NCBI GenBank assembly: GCA_963704825.1
Contig: CAVPHV010000014.1
Coordinates: 124,001 to 188,000, forward strand
Length of the DNA stretch: 64,000 nucleotides
Origin: CAVPHV01 sp963704825
GTDB taxonomy: Bacteria > Actinomycetota > Acidimicrobiia > Spongiisociales > UBA5794
Reading direction: 5' to 3'
Shown here: positions 1 through 8,516 of the stretch, piece by piece
How the letters are laid out: the number at the start of each line of letters is the position of its first letter
How positions within the stretch are numbered: the first letter of the stretch is position 1
Position numbers and translations under genes: made by a program
Notes under the pieces: model-generated
Told to the model about the DNA's origin: nothing
Database searches by the model: none
The model's input: the letters and a program-made list of their open reading frames with translations, nothing else

Positions 1-4
1 GGCG

Positions 5-1150
5 ATGGTTCTCGACAGATCCGGGATCGACCAACTCCTGAGCGAGCTTCGAGATCGCGGCTACACCACCGTGGGGCCAACTATTGCGGAGGGGGCCATC
101 GTCTACGACGAGATCTCCTCCACGACAGACCTTCCGGTTGGGTGGACCGACCACCAGGAGGGTGGACGCTACGAACTCGAGGATCGCAAGGACGACAAGC
201 TGTTCGGCTACGTCGTCGGTCCCCATTCATGGAAGCGTTTCCTCTACCCAGCCCGGGCGGTTGTCTGGGCGGGAGAGCGCGGCGAAGAGGGCATCACCAC
301 GCTGCCCCCCGCGGACCCTCCCCAGTACGCCTTCCTCGGGGTGCGGCCCTGCGAACTGGCCGCCATCGGGATCCAGGATCGGGTCTTCATGGGTAACGGT
401 GGAGCGCCGGATCAAATCTACGCCGGGCGCCGCAACGGTGCCTTCCTCATCGCTGTCAACTGCGTCGAACCCGGTGAGACATGCTTCTGCACGTCGATGG
501 ACACCGGCCCGCGGGCGGCCGGGGGGTACGACATTGCACTCACGGAGCTGATCCGGGGGCGCACCCACCATTTCCTCGTCGAAACCGGTTCTGAGGCCGG
601 CGAGGACGTGCTGGCCTCACTCGGTGCCGCGCGGCGGGTGGGAGAGCACGATGTGACCCTCGCCGACGACCTGCTCCAGGAAGCTGCCCTGAAGATGGGT
701 CGGCAACTCGATGTCCACGGCATCAAGGAGTTGCTGCAGCGCAACCTGAACCATCCGCAATGGACCGATGTGGCTTCGCGCTGTCTGATGTGCACGAACT
801 GCACGATGGTGTGTCCGACCTGCTTCTGCTCGACCATGGAGGATTCCATGGACCTCTCCGGCGCCACAGCGGAACGGGTCCGCAAGTGGGACTCCTGCTT
901 CACGATGGACTTCTCGTACATCAACGGTGGTCCGATCCGCCCTTCGCGCCGGGCGCGCTATCGCCAGTGGATGACCCACAAGCTGGCCAACTGGATCGAC
1001 CAGTTTGGTGTGTCCGGTTGCGTGGGCTGCGGACGCTGCATCACCTGGTGCCCGGTCGGTATCGATATCACGGAGGAGGCGGCGGCGATCCGGGCCAGTG
1101 ACGGGCTACTCGACGCCTCCAGAGTTCCTATCCCGGAGGTGAAGTCATGA
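5..1150 (+). CDS. hydB: [NiFe] hydrogenase beta subunit (4Fe-4S dicluster protein, group 3b type)
   Basis: Iron-sulfur electron-transfer subunit of a soluble NAD(P)-linked [NiFe] hydrogenase (sulfhydrogenase-type HydB/HyhB). It passes electrons between the small subunit and the flavin subunit. The 381-residue protein has two cysteine clusters near the C-terminus: CLMCTNCTMVCPTCFC from C260 and CVGCGRCITWCP from C339, which fit 4Fe-4S sites. The ATG sits 5 bases from the window edge, so an upstream start cannot be excluded, but the N-terminus reads naturally. It overlaps the next gene by 4 bases and heads the operon as seen here. Confidence 0.9.
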   Translation: MVLDRSGIDQLLSELRDRGYTTVGPTIAEGAIVYDEISSTTDLPVGWTDHQEGGRYELEDRKDDKLFGYVVGPHSWKRFLYPARAVVWAGERGEEGITTLPPADPPQYAFLGVRPCELAAIGIQDRVFMGNGGAPDQIYAGRRNGAFLIAVNCVEPGETCFCTSMDTGPRAAGGYDIALTELIRGRTHHFLVETGSEAGEDVLASLGAARRVGEHDVTLADDLLQEAALKMGRQLDVHGIKELLQRNLNHPQWTDVASRCLMCTNCTMVCPTCFCSTMEDSMDLSGATAERVRKWDSCFTMDFSYINGGPIRPSRRARYRQWMTHKLANWIDQFGVSGCVGCGRCITWCPVGIDITEEAAAIRASDGLLDASRVPIPEVKS

Positions 1151-1608
1151 CGGCCCTCGAATCCATGCTGGGATCACAATCCTTCTTCTACGGAATGAAG
1201 CCCGATCACCTGGCGACGCTGGCCCATGTGGCCTCGCCGGTCGACTATGAACCGGGTGAGGTGATCTTCCGCGAGGGGGAAGATGCGGACGCCTGCTATC
1301 TAATCCTCGAAGGCGACGTTGGTCTGGAGATGGTGGTCCCCGGCCGGGGACCCCACGTCATCCAGACCCTGCACTCCGGCGAGATTCTTGGATGGTCGTG
1401 GCTATTCCCACCCTACCGGTGGGTGTACGACGCCCAGGCCCTCACGCCAACAAGGGCGGTTCGGTTTGACGCCCCCGCCTTGCGGCGGGCAAAAGAGGAA
1501 GACTGCGCCTTTGGCTACGAGTTGATGCAACGATTCACCGAGGTGCTCGCCAGCCGCATGCAGGCTGCCCGCCTCCAACTTCTGGATCTCTATGGCTCTC
1601 ATCGCTGA
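1147..1608 (+). CDS. Cyclic nucleotide-binding domain protein within the hydrogenase operon
   Basis: Single cNMP-binding (Crp/Fnr effector-type) domain of 153 residues with no DNA-binding domain. The beta-roll is seen in YEPGEVIFREGEDADACYLILEGDVGLE (split here: about residues 37-64). The phosphate-binding cassette is divergent: where family members have a G-E pair and an R-x-A motif, this one reads GEILGWSWLFPPYRW, so cAMP binding is doubtful. It overlaps hydB by 4 bases and the gamma gene by 17, so all three are translated together. A sensory or assembly role for the hydrogenase is inferred from position only. Confidence 0.85.
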   Translation: MTALESMLGSQSFFYGMKPDHLATLAHVASPVDYEPGEVIFREGEDADACYLILEGDVGLEMVVPGRGPHVIQTLHSGEILGWSWLFPPYRWVYDAQALTPTRAVRFDAPALRRAKEEDCAFGYELMQRFTEVLASRMQAARLQLLDLYGSHR

Positions 1609-2440
1609 TACCCAAGAAATGCTCGACCCGATGACCCCGGAGCCGTATCGCGTGGCCCGGTTGCACGACGAACTAACCGACACGTTCACGCTCGAGCTGG
1701 AACCCATCGATCGCGATATCTCGTTTGAGCCCGGTCAGTTCACGATGCTGTACGTCTTTGGCGTCGGCGAGGTCCCGATCTCGGTCTCGGGTGATCCGGG
1801 CCGTCGTGGGCAGTTGGTCCAAACAGTCCGTTCCGTCGGCCCCGTGACCGACGCCCTTCAGGCGCTGAGCCCCGGCGACTACGTCGGGGTGCGCGGCCCG
1901 TTTGGCACCTCGTGGCCGATGCAGGCCGCCGAGGGGCACGACGTCGTCATCTTGGGCGGCGGGATCGGGCTGGCGCCACTGCGGCCCGCCATTTATCACG
2001 TGCTCAACAACCGCGATCGGTACAAGGACTTCGTGCTGCTCTACGGAGCCCGTTCACCCCAGGAGCTCCTCTACGCCCAAGAGCTCCAGGAGTGGGGCGG
2101 CCGCTTCGACATGACGGTGCTGGTCACCGTCGACGTCGCGACCCGGGGCTGGACCGGCTCTGTCGGTGTTGTCACCAAGCTCGTCGGGCGCGGCCCGTAT
2201 GACGCGGATGACGCCGTCGTCTTCCTGTGCGGTCCGGGGATCATGATGCGCTACGGCGCCCAGTCGTTGCTCGATCAGGGTGTGAGCGCCGAGCGCATCT
2301 TCGTCTCCATGGAACGAAACATGAAGTGTGCCATCGGCTTCTGCGGGCACTGCCAGTTCGGGCCGACGTTCATCTGCAAAGACGGCCCGGTGTTCCCTTT
2401 CAACGACGTCCAGAAGCTGATCCAGGTCAGGGAGGTGTGA
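1592..2440 (+). CDS. hydG: [NiFe] hydrogenase gamma subunit, FAD/NAD(P)-binding reductase
   Basis: Ferredoxin-NADP reductase-like subunit that transfers electrons to NAD(P). The order is an FAD-binding barrel (GQFTML near residues 48-53), an NAD-binding fold (GGGIGLAPLRP near 116-126) and a C-terminal 2Fe-2S site with C246, C251, C254 and C262, as in the dihydroorotate dehydrogenase electron-transfer subunit family. 282 residues, the usual size. The start at 1592 lies inside the previous gene; ATG 1619 or 1631 would remove the overlap and cannot be excluded. A single base separates it from the small-subunit gene. Confidence 0.9.
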   Translation: MALIADTQEMLDPMTPEPYRVARLHDELTDTFTLELEPIDRDISFEPGQFTMLYVFGVGEVPISVSGDPGRRGQLVQTVRSVGPVTDALQALSPGDYVGVRGPFGTSWPMQAAEGHDVVILGGGIGLAPLRPAIYHVLNNRDRYKDFVLLYGARSPQELLYAQELQEWGGRFDMTVLVTVDVATRGWTGSVGVVTKLVGRGPYDADDAVVFLCGPGIMMRYGAQSLLDQGVSAERIFVSMERNMKCAIGFCGHCQFGPTFICKDGPVFPFNDVQKLIQVREV

Positions 2441-2441
2441 G

Positions 2442-3251
2442 GTGCCATCCACCATCACCAAGCCCAAGCTCGCGGTGTACAAGTTCGCTTCATGCGATGG
2501 CTGTCAGCTCAGCCTGCTCGATGCCGAGGACGTGCTGCTCGACGTCGTCGGCGCCATTGACGTGGCGAACTTCATGGAGGCATCACGCGAAGTGATCCCG
2601 GGGCCATACGACGTGTCACTCGTCGAAGGTTCGATCACCACACCGCACGATGCCGAACGGATTCGCCACGTTCGAGCCGAGTCGAAGTTCCTGGTGACGA
2701 TCGGGGCGTGTGCCACCGCGGGAGGCATCCAAGCCCTCCGTAACTGGAAGGATGTGTCCGAGTTCACCTCGCTGGTGTACGCCAACCCGCAGTACATCGA
2801 CACGCTCGAAAGGTCGACTCCCATCAAGGATCACGTTGCCGTCGACTTCGAGCTGCGCGGCTGCCCGATCAACAAGATGCAGCTCGTTGAGGTCGTCGCC
2901 GCTTTCCTGCAGGGCCGCAAGCCAAACGTTCCGACGTACAGCGTGTGTGTCGAGTGCAAGCAGCGTGGCATCTCATGTGTGATGGTCTCGCACGGCACGC
3001 CGTGCATGGGGCCTGTTACCCAGGCCGGCTGCGGCGCCATCTGCCCGGCCTACAACCGGGGGTGCTTCGGCTGCTACGGCCCGATGGAAAGTGCCAACAC
3101 AGCGGCGCTCTCCGAGCAGTGGAAAGGGCTCGGGGTCGACGACCGCAGCTTGATGGATGCGTTCCGCGGCTTCAACGCGTGGGCGGATGCCTTCCGGGAG
3201 GCCTCCGATCGGCACGAAGCCGCTCTCAGCGTGCAAGGAGTGACGGAATGA
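2442..3251 (+). CDS. hydD: [NiFe] hydrogenase small (delta) subunit
   Basis: Small subunit carrying the iron-sulfur relay next to the NiFe site. Proximal-cluster ligands start with C18 and C21 (ASCDGCQLS) and continue with GACATAGG and the GCPINK stretch. A cysteine-rich C-terminal half (CVECKQRGISC, later GCFGCYGP) fits further 4Fe-4S clusters as in group 3 enzymes. There is no Tat signal, so the enzyme is cytoplasmic. GTG start one base after the gamma stop. The stop overlaps the ATG of the large subunit (ATGA), typical of coupled subunits. 269 residues. Confidence 0.92.
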   Translation: MPSTITKPKLAVYKFASCDGCQLSLLDAEDVLLDVVGAIDVANFMEASREVIPGPYDVSLVEGSITTPHDAERIRHVRAESKFLVTIGACATAGGIQALRNWKDVSEFTSLVYANPQYIDTLERSTPIKDHVAVDFELRGCPINKMQLVEVVAAFLQGRKPNVPTYSVCVECKQRGISCVMVSHGTPCMGPVTQAGCGAICPAYNRGCFGCYGPMESANTAALSEQWKGLGVDDRSLMDAFRGFNAWADAFREASDRHEAALSVQGVTE

Positions 3252-4570
3252 CCAATCCCGCCAATCCAATTCGGCGGATCGACGTTGACTATCTGGCCAG
3301 GGTCGAGGGCGAAGGTGAGATGCACGTCGAGGTGATCGACGGCAAGATCGAGAAGGTCGAGTTCGGGATCTTCGAGCCGCCGCGGTTCTTCGAGGCCTTC
3401 ATGCGGGGTCGCATGTACACCGAGGCGCCCGACATCACCGCTCGCATCTGTGGCATCTGCCCGGTTGCCTATCAGATGAGTGCCAGCCACGCAATGGAAG
3501 ACGCCCTCGGGGTCACCGTCGGCGGCCAACTGCGCGCCCTGCGCCGGCTCATCTACTGCGGCGAGTGGATCGAGAGCCACGTGCTCCATATCTACATGCT
3601 GCATGCGCCCGACTTCTTGGGCTACGAGAGCGCCATCCACATGGCGGCCGACTTTCCCGAGGTCGTCGAGCAGGGGCTGCGCCTGAAGAAGGCGGGCAAC
3701 GACGTCGTCAGCCTGATCGGTGGACGGGAGATCCATCCGATCAACGTCAGGGTCGGTGGCTTCTACCGCGTTCCGACCAAAGCCGAGCTGCTCACGATGG
3801 TCGATGAGTTGGAGTGGGCCCGCGACGCCGCCCTCAAGACGGTGCAGTGGGTTTCGCAGCTGCCGATCCCGAAGATGGAACAGGACTTCGAGTTCGTCTC
3901 GGTCTGCCATCCCGATGAGTACCCATTCAACGAGGGCAGGCTCAAGTCGAACAAGGGCCTCGACATCCCCGTCTCGGAATTCAACGAGGCCTTTGTCGAG
4001 CTTCATGTCGAGCGCTCCAACGCCCTGCAGAGCGTGATCCGTGAGCGAGGCGCCTATCACGTCGGCCCCCTGGCGCGCTATGCGCTCAACTTCGACAAGC
4101 TGGGGTCACTCGCCCAGGACGCCGCCTACGAGGCGGGCCTCGGGCCGGTGTGTAACAACCCCTTCCAGAGCATTGTGGTTCGGGCCGTCGAGACGCTCCA
4201 CGCGTGCAACGAAGCGCTAGAGATCATCGACGCCTACGAGACCCCGGGCGAGTCGTATGTGCCGATCGAGGCGAAGGCCGGCACCGGGCATGGTGCCACC
4301 GAGGCCCCACGGGGCATGCTGTACCACCGGTACGAACTGGACGACGAGGGCCGCATCCTCGACGCCCAGATTGCTCCACCGACGGCCCAGAACCAGCTGA
4401 CGATGGAGGACGACCTGCGGGTGGTGCTCGAAGAGAACCTGGACATGTCCGACGAAGACCTCGGCTGGCGACTCGAACAGACGATCCGCAACTACGACCC
4501 GTGTATTTCATGTGCGACCCACTTCCTCAACCTGACCATTGATAGGAAAGAATCGGGTGCTGAATCGTGA
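3248..4570 (+). CDS. hydA: [NiFe] hydrogenase large (alpha) subunit, catalytic
   Basis: Catalytic subunit holding the NiFe(CN)2CO centre. The L1 motif RICGICP gives C68 and C71; the L2 motif DPCISCATH gives C419, C422 and H425, so all four Ni ligands are present. Fifteen residues follow H425, the expected cleavable C-terminal tail; the protease gene comes next. ATG 3248 overlaps the small-subunit stop; the open frame continues upstream to 2945 but that part is antisense-like shadow of the small subunit. 440 residues. The subunit order matches group 3b NADP-linked hydrogenases of actinobacteria and archaea. Confidence 0.93.
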   Translation: MTNPANPIRRIDVDYLARVEGEGEMHVEVIDGKIEKVEFGIFEPPRFFEAFMRGRMYTEAPDITARICGICPVAYQMSASHAMEDALGVTVGGQLRALRRLIYCGEWIESHVLHIYMLHAPDFLGYESAIHMAADFPEVVEQGLRLKKAGNDVVSLIGGREIHPINVRVGGFYRVPTKAELLTMVDELEWARDAALKTVQWVSQLPIPKMEQDFEFVSVCHPDEYPFNEGRLKSNKGLDIPVSEFNEAFVELHVERSNALQSVIRERGAYHVGPLARYALNFDKLGSLAQDAAYEAGLGPVCNNPFQSIVVRAVETLHACNEALEIIDAYETPGESYVPIEAKAGTGHGATEAPRGMLYHRYELDDEGRILDAQIAPPTAQNQLTMEDDLRVVLEENLDMSDEDLGWRLEQTIRNYDPCISCATHFLNLTIDRKESGAES

Positions 4571-5060
4571 CCTACGCCGTGTAGTGGTGGGCGTCGGCAA
4601 CCGCTTCCGCGGGGACGACGCCGTCGGCCTGCGCGTGACGGAGCGCCTCGAGGGGCGGATTCCGCGCGATGTCGAGCTCATCGAGTCCGACGGTGACCCG
4701 GTCGACTTGATCGCGGCATGGGAACGAGCGGAGCTGAGTGTGGTGATCGATGCCGTCGTCACCGGTGGCAAGCCGGGCACGATCTACCGGTTCAATGGAG
4801 ATCATCGGCTTCCGGCGGGATTCTTCCGCAGGTCAAGCCACCTGCTGGGGCTCGCCGATGCGGTAGAACTCGCCAGGACCCTCAACCGGTTGCCGGGTGA
4901 GTTGGTGATCGTCGGGGTGGAGGCCGGCACCGTGGAGCACGGCGCCGACATGACGACGTCGGTCGAGCGGTCCGTGGGCCGGGTGGTCGAACTCGTTGTG
5001 AGCTTGCTCCAAAGCCCGTCCGCTGAGGACAACGGGGCGATTGGGGTCGCCAATGCATGA
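4557..5060 (+). CDS. Hydrogenase maturation protease (HycI/HoxW type)
   Basis: Nickel-dependent endopeptidase that trims the large-subunit tail after NiFe insertion. It shows the family N-terminus VVVGVGNRFRGDDAVGL with the conserved acidic residues, then VVIDAVVTGG and a SSHLLGL histidine region. GTG 4557 is preferred because AGGAAAG lies six bases upstream; ATG 4539 in the same frame would add six residues. The gene overlaps hydA by 14 bases. The 15-residue tail on HydA is its expected substrate. Confidence 0.85.
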   Translation: MLNRDLRRVVVGVGNRFRGDDAVGLRVTERLEGRIPRDVELIESDGDPVDLIAAWERAELSVVIDAVVTGGKPGTIYRFNGDHRLPAGFFRRSSHLLGLADAVELARTLNRLPGELVIVGVEAGTVEHGADMTTSVERSVGRVVELVVSLLQSPSAEDNGAIGVANA

Positions 5061-5325
5061 GCTGTCGCTGATGTCGGACCTGCTCGGCAAGGCCACTCGG
5101 GTCGTGGAGGACGCCGGGGCCGATCGTGCCGTACTGGTCGGGGTGCGGCTCGGAGCGCTCAGCCATCTCAGCGAGGAACATCTGCGGGGCCATTTCGAGA
5201 CTGCGTCGGTCGGCACCGTCCTCGAAGGTGCCGACCTTGCAGTGGAGGTCGGCACCGATCCGGCCGATCCGCATGCCCAGGACGTGATGTTGGTCCATGT
5301 GGACGTAGCGGCTGCGGAGGTGTGA
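5053..5325 (+). CDS. hypA: HypA-like hydrogenase nickel chaperone lacking the zinc domain
   Basis: Begins MHELSLM, the signature of HypA, whose N-terminal residues bind Ni for the NiFe site. HypA is normally about 113 residues with a zinc-binding domain built on two CxxC motifs. This protein has 90 residues and no cysteine: the sequence passes from LEGADLAVEV through a short linker directly to the last beta strand (VMLVHVDV). The zinc domain therefore appears cleanly missing, not truncated. ATG 5053 overlaps the protease gene by 8 bases; two in-frame TTG/GTG codons just upstream are unlikely starts. HypC follows after one base. Confidence 0.8.
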   Translation: MHELSLMSDLLGKATRVVEDAGADRAVLVGVRLGALSHLSEEHLRGHFETASVGTVLEGADLAVEVGTDPADPHAQDVMLVHVDVAAAEV

Positions 5326-5326
5326 C

Positions 5327-5551
5327 ATGTGTCTCGCCGTCCCCGGCCTGATTCTGGAGATCAAACAAGTCAGTGGCAGCAAGGTGGCCGTTGTCGACCT
5401 GGGTGGTGTCGTCCGTGACGTGAACCTGGCCATGGTCCCCGACGCTGCAGTCGGCGACTACCTGGTCGCCCACTCCGGATTCGCCGTCCGCCGCATGTCC
5501 GAGACCGAGGCCCTCGAGACCGCCAAGCTGCTCGACGAGATGTCCGAGTAA
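5327..5551 (+). CDS. hypC: HypC/HupF family hydrogenase assembly chaperone
   Basis: Small chaperone that shuttles the Fe(CN)2CO unit to the large subunit with HypD. It starts MCLAVPG, with the essential Cys2, and the 74-residue length is normal. ATG one base after the hypA stop. HypB, HypD, HypE and HypF are not in this window and must be supplied elsewhere. It is the last gene of the hydrogenase operon. Confidence 0.93.
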   Translation: MCLAVPGLILEIKQVSGSKVAVVDLGGVVRDVNLAMVPDAAVGDYLVAHSGFAVRRMSETEALETAKLLDEMSE

Positions 5552-5573
5552 GAGCATCGGGTAGGAAAGTAGA

Positions 5574-5600
5574 CCGGGGCCCCGCAATGCGGGGCCCCGG
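5574..5600. terminator. Perfect GC-rich hairpin between convergent genes
   Basis: Arms CCGGGGCCCCGC and GCGGGGCCCCGG pair over 12 bp with a 3-base loop. It sits 22 bases after hypC and before the end of the convergent fasciclin gene, so it may end transcription from both sides. No U-run follows on either strand, so it may work as an L-shaped (stem-only) terminator. Confidence 0.6.
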
Positions 5601-5647
5601 AGGATTGGTGGATGAGCGGGCGGCTCCGGGGAGCTGCTCTCTGATCG

Positions 5648-6724
5648 TTACGGAATGAGGACTGCGTTGATCACGTGGACCACACCGTTGCTGGCGAACA
5701 CGTCCGCCGTGACCACGGTGGCCGAGTCGTTGACCACAACGTTGCCGTCGACGACGGCGATGTTGAGTGTGGCGCTCTCGTTGAGCGTCGGCAGGTCGGT
5801 GATCGGAGCAGCGTCGATGACGACTGATGCCGGGAAGTCACCCGAGACCACGTGGTACAGCAGGATGTCTGCGAGATCGTCACGAGCCAGCAGTTCCTCG
5901 GCAGTGATGTCGAGGGCGGCGAGCAAGTTGCCGAACGCTTCGTCGGTCGGAGCAAACACCGTCAACGGGCCCTCGCCGTTGAGGGCATCCACGAGACCGG
6001 CGGTCTCGAGGGCCGTCAACAGAACCGTGAACTCAGCTGGGTCGCCGGCGGCGGCGGTAGCAACGAGCTCGGCGATCGTGGGCAGCGCAGCCTCGGTGGT
6101 CGTGGTCGTCTCGGGAGCCGCGGTCGTGGTCGTGGTCGTGGTTGTGGTGGTCTCCATCGGGGCGGCGGAGAGCATCTCGGCCACATCTGGCGGCAGCAAC
6201 ACGGCGTTGATGACGTGCACGATGCCGTTGTCGGCCTGCAGATCGGCAGACACCACGGTGGCGGTCTCGTCGATCACGATGTTGCCATCGACCACAGCGA
6301 TGCTGATCTCGGCACCGTTGACGGTGGCCACCGACTCGCCGTCGAGTGAGGCAACCAACTGGGAGTCGGCTTCGATCGGCAGGACGTGATAGGTGAGGAT
6401 CTTGGTCAGAGTATCCGTGTCGGCGAGCAGCTCTTCGGCGGTGATGCCGAGGGCGGCGAACGCTTCATCGAATGCTTGGTTGGTCGGCGCCAGCACCGTG
6501 AACGGGCCTTCACCTGCGAGCGTCTCGCCGAGACCGGCGGCATCGATGGCGGCAACCAACGTCGAGAACTGGCCGGCTTCGACGGCGAGGTCGAGCACGG
6601 TTGTACCTTCTTCGGTTGCTTCACTAGTCGTCGTTGTGTCGGCAGTGTCGTCGTCACCACAGGCGGCGGCAACGAGCGCCAGCGCCAGGATCAGTCCGAC
6701 AAATGGGAGAAATCGTCTCTTCAT
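5648..6724 (-). CDS. Secreted lipoprotein with two fasciclin (FAS1) domains
   Basis: N-terminal signal with lipobox LVAAAC, followed by an acidic and Thr-rich linker, FAS1 domain 1 (about residues 42-185), a second Thr-run linker (about 195-212) and FAS1 domain 2 to the C-terminus. Each domain ends in the VHVINAVLLP/VHVINAVLIP block typical of FAS1 adhesion domains. 358 residues. AAAGGA lies upstream of the ATG. A role in surface adhesion is the usual assignment; the partner is unknown. The Thr runs come from reiterated ACN codons. Confidence 0.9.
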   Translation of the reverse strand: MKRRFLPFVGLILALALVAAACGDDDTADTTTTSEATEEGTTVLDLAVEAGQFSTLVAAIDAAGLGETLAGEGPFTVLAPTNQAFDEAFAALGITAEELLADTDTLTKILTYHVLPIEADSQLVASLDGESVATVNGAEISIAVVDGNIVIDETATVVSADLQADNGIVHVINAVLLPPDVAEMLSAAPMETTTTTTTTTTAAPETTTTTEAALPTIAELVATAAAGDPAEFTVLLTALETAGLVDALNGEGPLTVFAPTDEAFGNLLAALDITAEELLARDDLADILLYHVVSGDFPASVVIDAAPITDLPTLNESATLNIAVVDGNVVVNDSATVVTADVFASNGVVHVINAVLIP

Positions 6725-6858
6725 GATTGGTAGTCCTTTGTCTCGGGGGGCGGTCTTCGGGTGTTGTACGAAGCCGTCCGAGATCTGGATGATCGAGACC
6801 GCCTGCTCATGGACGCCGCGATGCCGAGTTCGTCAGCACCTGAGCGGTGGCACTCGGA

Positions 6859-7275
6859 CTACGGGCGGGCGTAGGCGCCCTGGGCTACGGCAACGAGACG
6901 GTCGGGGGCGGCCTCCACCCACAGTTCGATCGTTCCGACCAGGCGGCGGGCGCTCACCGAGTTGATCACAGCGCGAGCGAGGAGGTCACCGTGGCGGGCC
7001 GGCCGCAGGAATCTCACCGACATCTCGCTGGTGACCGCCATGGCCTCGATCCCGATGATGGTGAACGTGGCGAACCAGAGCGCGCTGTCGGCCAGGCCGA
7101 AGATCCGTGGTCCGCTGATGTAGCCACCGGGCCGCAAGTCGTTCTCGTCAAATGGCCACCGAGCGGTGGCGGTCCTTTCCCCCAAAGCTTCGCAGCGGAT
7201 GCCATCTCGGGCCGCGGCCGGGAAAGCCTCAGCGACAAAGTCGTTGACCTTGTCTGGCGTCAGGTTTGGGAACAC
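6859..7275 (-). CDS. PaaI-family (hotdog fold) acyl-CoA thioesterase-like protein
   Basis: The conserved part is a single 4HBT/hotdog domain: RPGGYISGP, LADSALWFATF, then the strand AVTSEMSVRFLRPARHGDLLA and a GTIELWVE strand. The open frame runs upstream to 7650, but that part overlaps the divergent small membrane protein and is not protein-like. GTG 7275 (138 residues) gives a normal family length. Start choice is uncertain because no clear ribosome-binding site is visible. Substrate unknown. Confidence 0.7.
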   Translation of the reverse strand: MFPNLTPDKVNDFVAEAFPAAARDGIRCEALGERTATARWPFDENDLRPGGYISGPRIFGLADSALWFATFTIIGIEAMAVTSEMSVRFLRPARHGDLLARAVINSVSARRLVGTIELWVEAAPDRLVAVAQGAYARP

Positions 7276-7374
7276 GGGGGTCTCACTGGTGGGCGGCGTC
7301 CCGCAGGAGGATATCGAAGCAGCGACGGTGGCGCAGACTATGACAACGCGAACGATTTGCGAGATGATGGACCG

Positions 7375-7608
7375 ATGGACGAGAGCGATGACTATCGGCT
7401 TCCTCCAGGGCGCCAGCCCTACGACGTGCTGAACGGCCTGCGGATTGGTGCTCTCGTCGGGGGCATCATCGGGGCGATCGTGTTGGCACTCACCAGCCTG
7501 GACAGCCTGTGGGTGCTGCTCGTCGGCGCTGTCATCGGGGGAGCGATCGGCTATCTCTACGAGCGGCGAAGGCTGAATGCTGCTCGTAATGTGCCACCGC
7601 AACCGTAG
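7375..7608 (+). CDS. Small membrane protein with two transmembrane segments
   Basis: 77 residues: a short polar N-terminus, two hydrophobic segments (about 21-41 and 45-63) rich in Gly/Ala/Val, the second ending in GAIGYLYERRR, and a basic tail. ATG 7375 is chosen because upstream frame is antisense to the thioesterase. No family recognised. It is divergent from the thioesterase and immediately upstream of an alpha/beta hydrolase. Confidence 0.6.
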   Translation: MDESDDYRLPPGRQPYDVLNGLRIGALVGGIIGAIVLALTSLDSLWVLLVGAVIGGAIGYLYERRRLNAARNVPPQP

Positions 7609-7617
7609 GTCGCTGCG

Positions 7618-8488
7618 TTGCCGGTCGCCGCCATCAACGGATTGGACCATTGCCTACGAGGTCGATGGCGATCCGGGTGACCCTCCCGTTCTCCTCGTCC
7701 ACGGTCTCGGTCGACAGTTGATCGAGTGGGATCCGGACTTCGTCGACCGCATTGCCGCGGCCGGCTTCTTCGTGATCCGTACCGACAACCGGGATGTCGG
7801 GCTGTCGACCCACTTCGAGGCAAAGGTCGCGCTGGGCGAGATCAGGCGTGGGCTGGAACGAGGAGAAGAGGTTGTGGTTCCGTATCTTCTCGAGGACATG
7901 GCGGCGGATGCGGCCGGCGTTCTCGACTACCTCGGCTTGGCCGCGGCCCATGTTGTCGGCGTGTCGATGGGCGGGATGATTGGCCAGACCTTGGCGCTCG
8001 AGGCTCCTGAGCGGGTGTTGTCGCTGACCTCGATCATGGCGTCGACTGGGAGTTGGGAGGTCGGCGCTCCCAGCCAGAAGGGGCTGCGGGCCCTCTTCCA
8101 TGCGCCGCCACCGGACGCCCTCGGCGCGATTGAGGCCACACTCGAAACACGCCAACTTCTGGCAACCCCGGGCACCTTCGACGAGGGGGCCGAAAGGAAG
8201 CTGGCCACAGCGGCGATCGATCGCTCCTTCGACCCGGCCGGCATCGGACGCCAGCTTGCCGCCATCTGGGCGAGCGGCGACCGCACCGAACGGTTGCGGT
8301 CCCTCGAAGTGCCGACGCTCGTCATCCACGGCACCGCCGACCAACTCGTCGGCCCCAGCGGCGGCGAAGCCACCGCCGCGGCCATCCCCGATGCCCAACT
8401 GCTGATGATCGACGGCATGGGCCACGACCTGCCACGGGTGCATTGGGATGAGATCTCGAGCGCAATCCTCGACCATTTCGACCGCTGA
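7618..8488 (+). CDS. Alpha/beta hydrolase, apparent 1-base frameshift near the start
   Basis: Serine hydrolase fold: oxyanion region VHGLGRQ, nucleophile GVSMGG, acid in HGTADQ, catalytic His in GMGHD. Homologues start with a short strand such as xxVxINGLxIxYExxGD. Here TTG 7618 opens LPVAAINGL in one frame, and TIAYEVDGD continues in the next, after a surplus G at 7644-7645. Read as given, the frame open to the stop starts at ATG 7577 or 7589 with an unconvincing N-terminus. Either a sequence error or a natural frameshift explains this. Substrate unknown. Confidence 0.75.
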
Positions 8489-8516
8489 GACCCGGCCTCC
8501 GGGGCCGCGCCAGACC

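Noticed and set aside
7276..7650. N-terminal extension of the thioesterase containing a lipobox-like SISSC
   Set aside because: The extension overlaps the divergent small membrane protein and is rich in Asp/His/Gln; hotdog thioesterases of this type are cytoplasmic.
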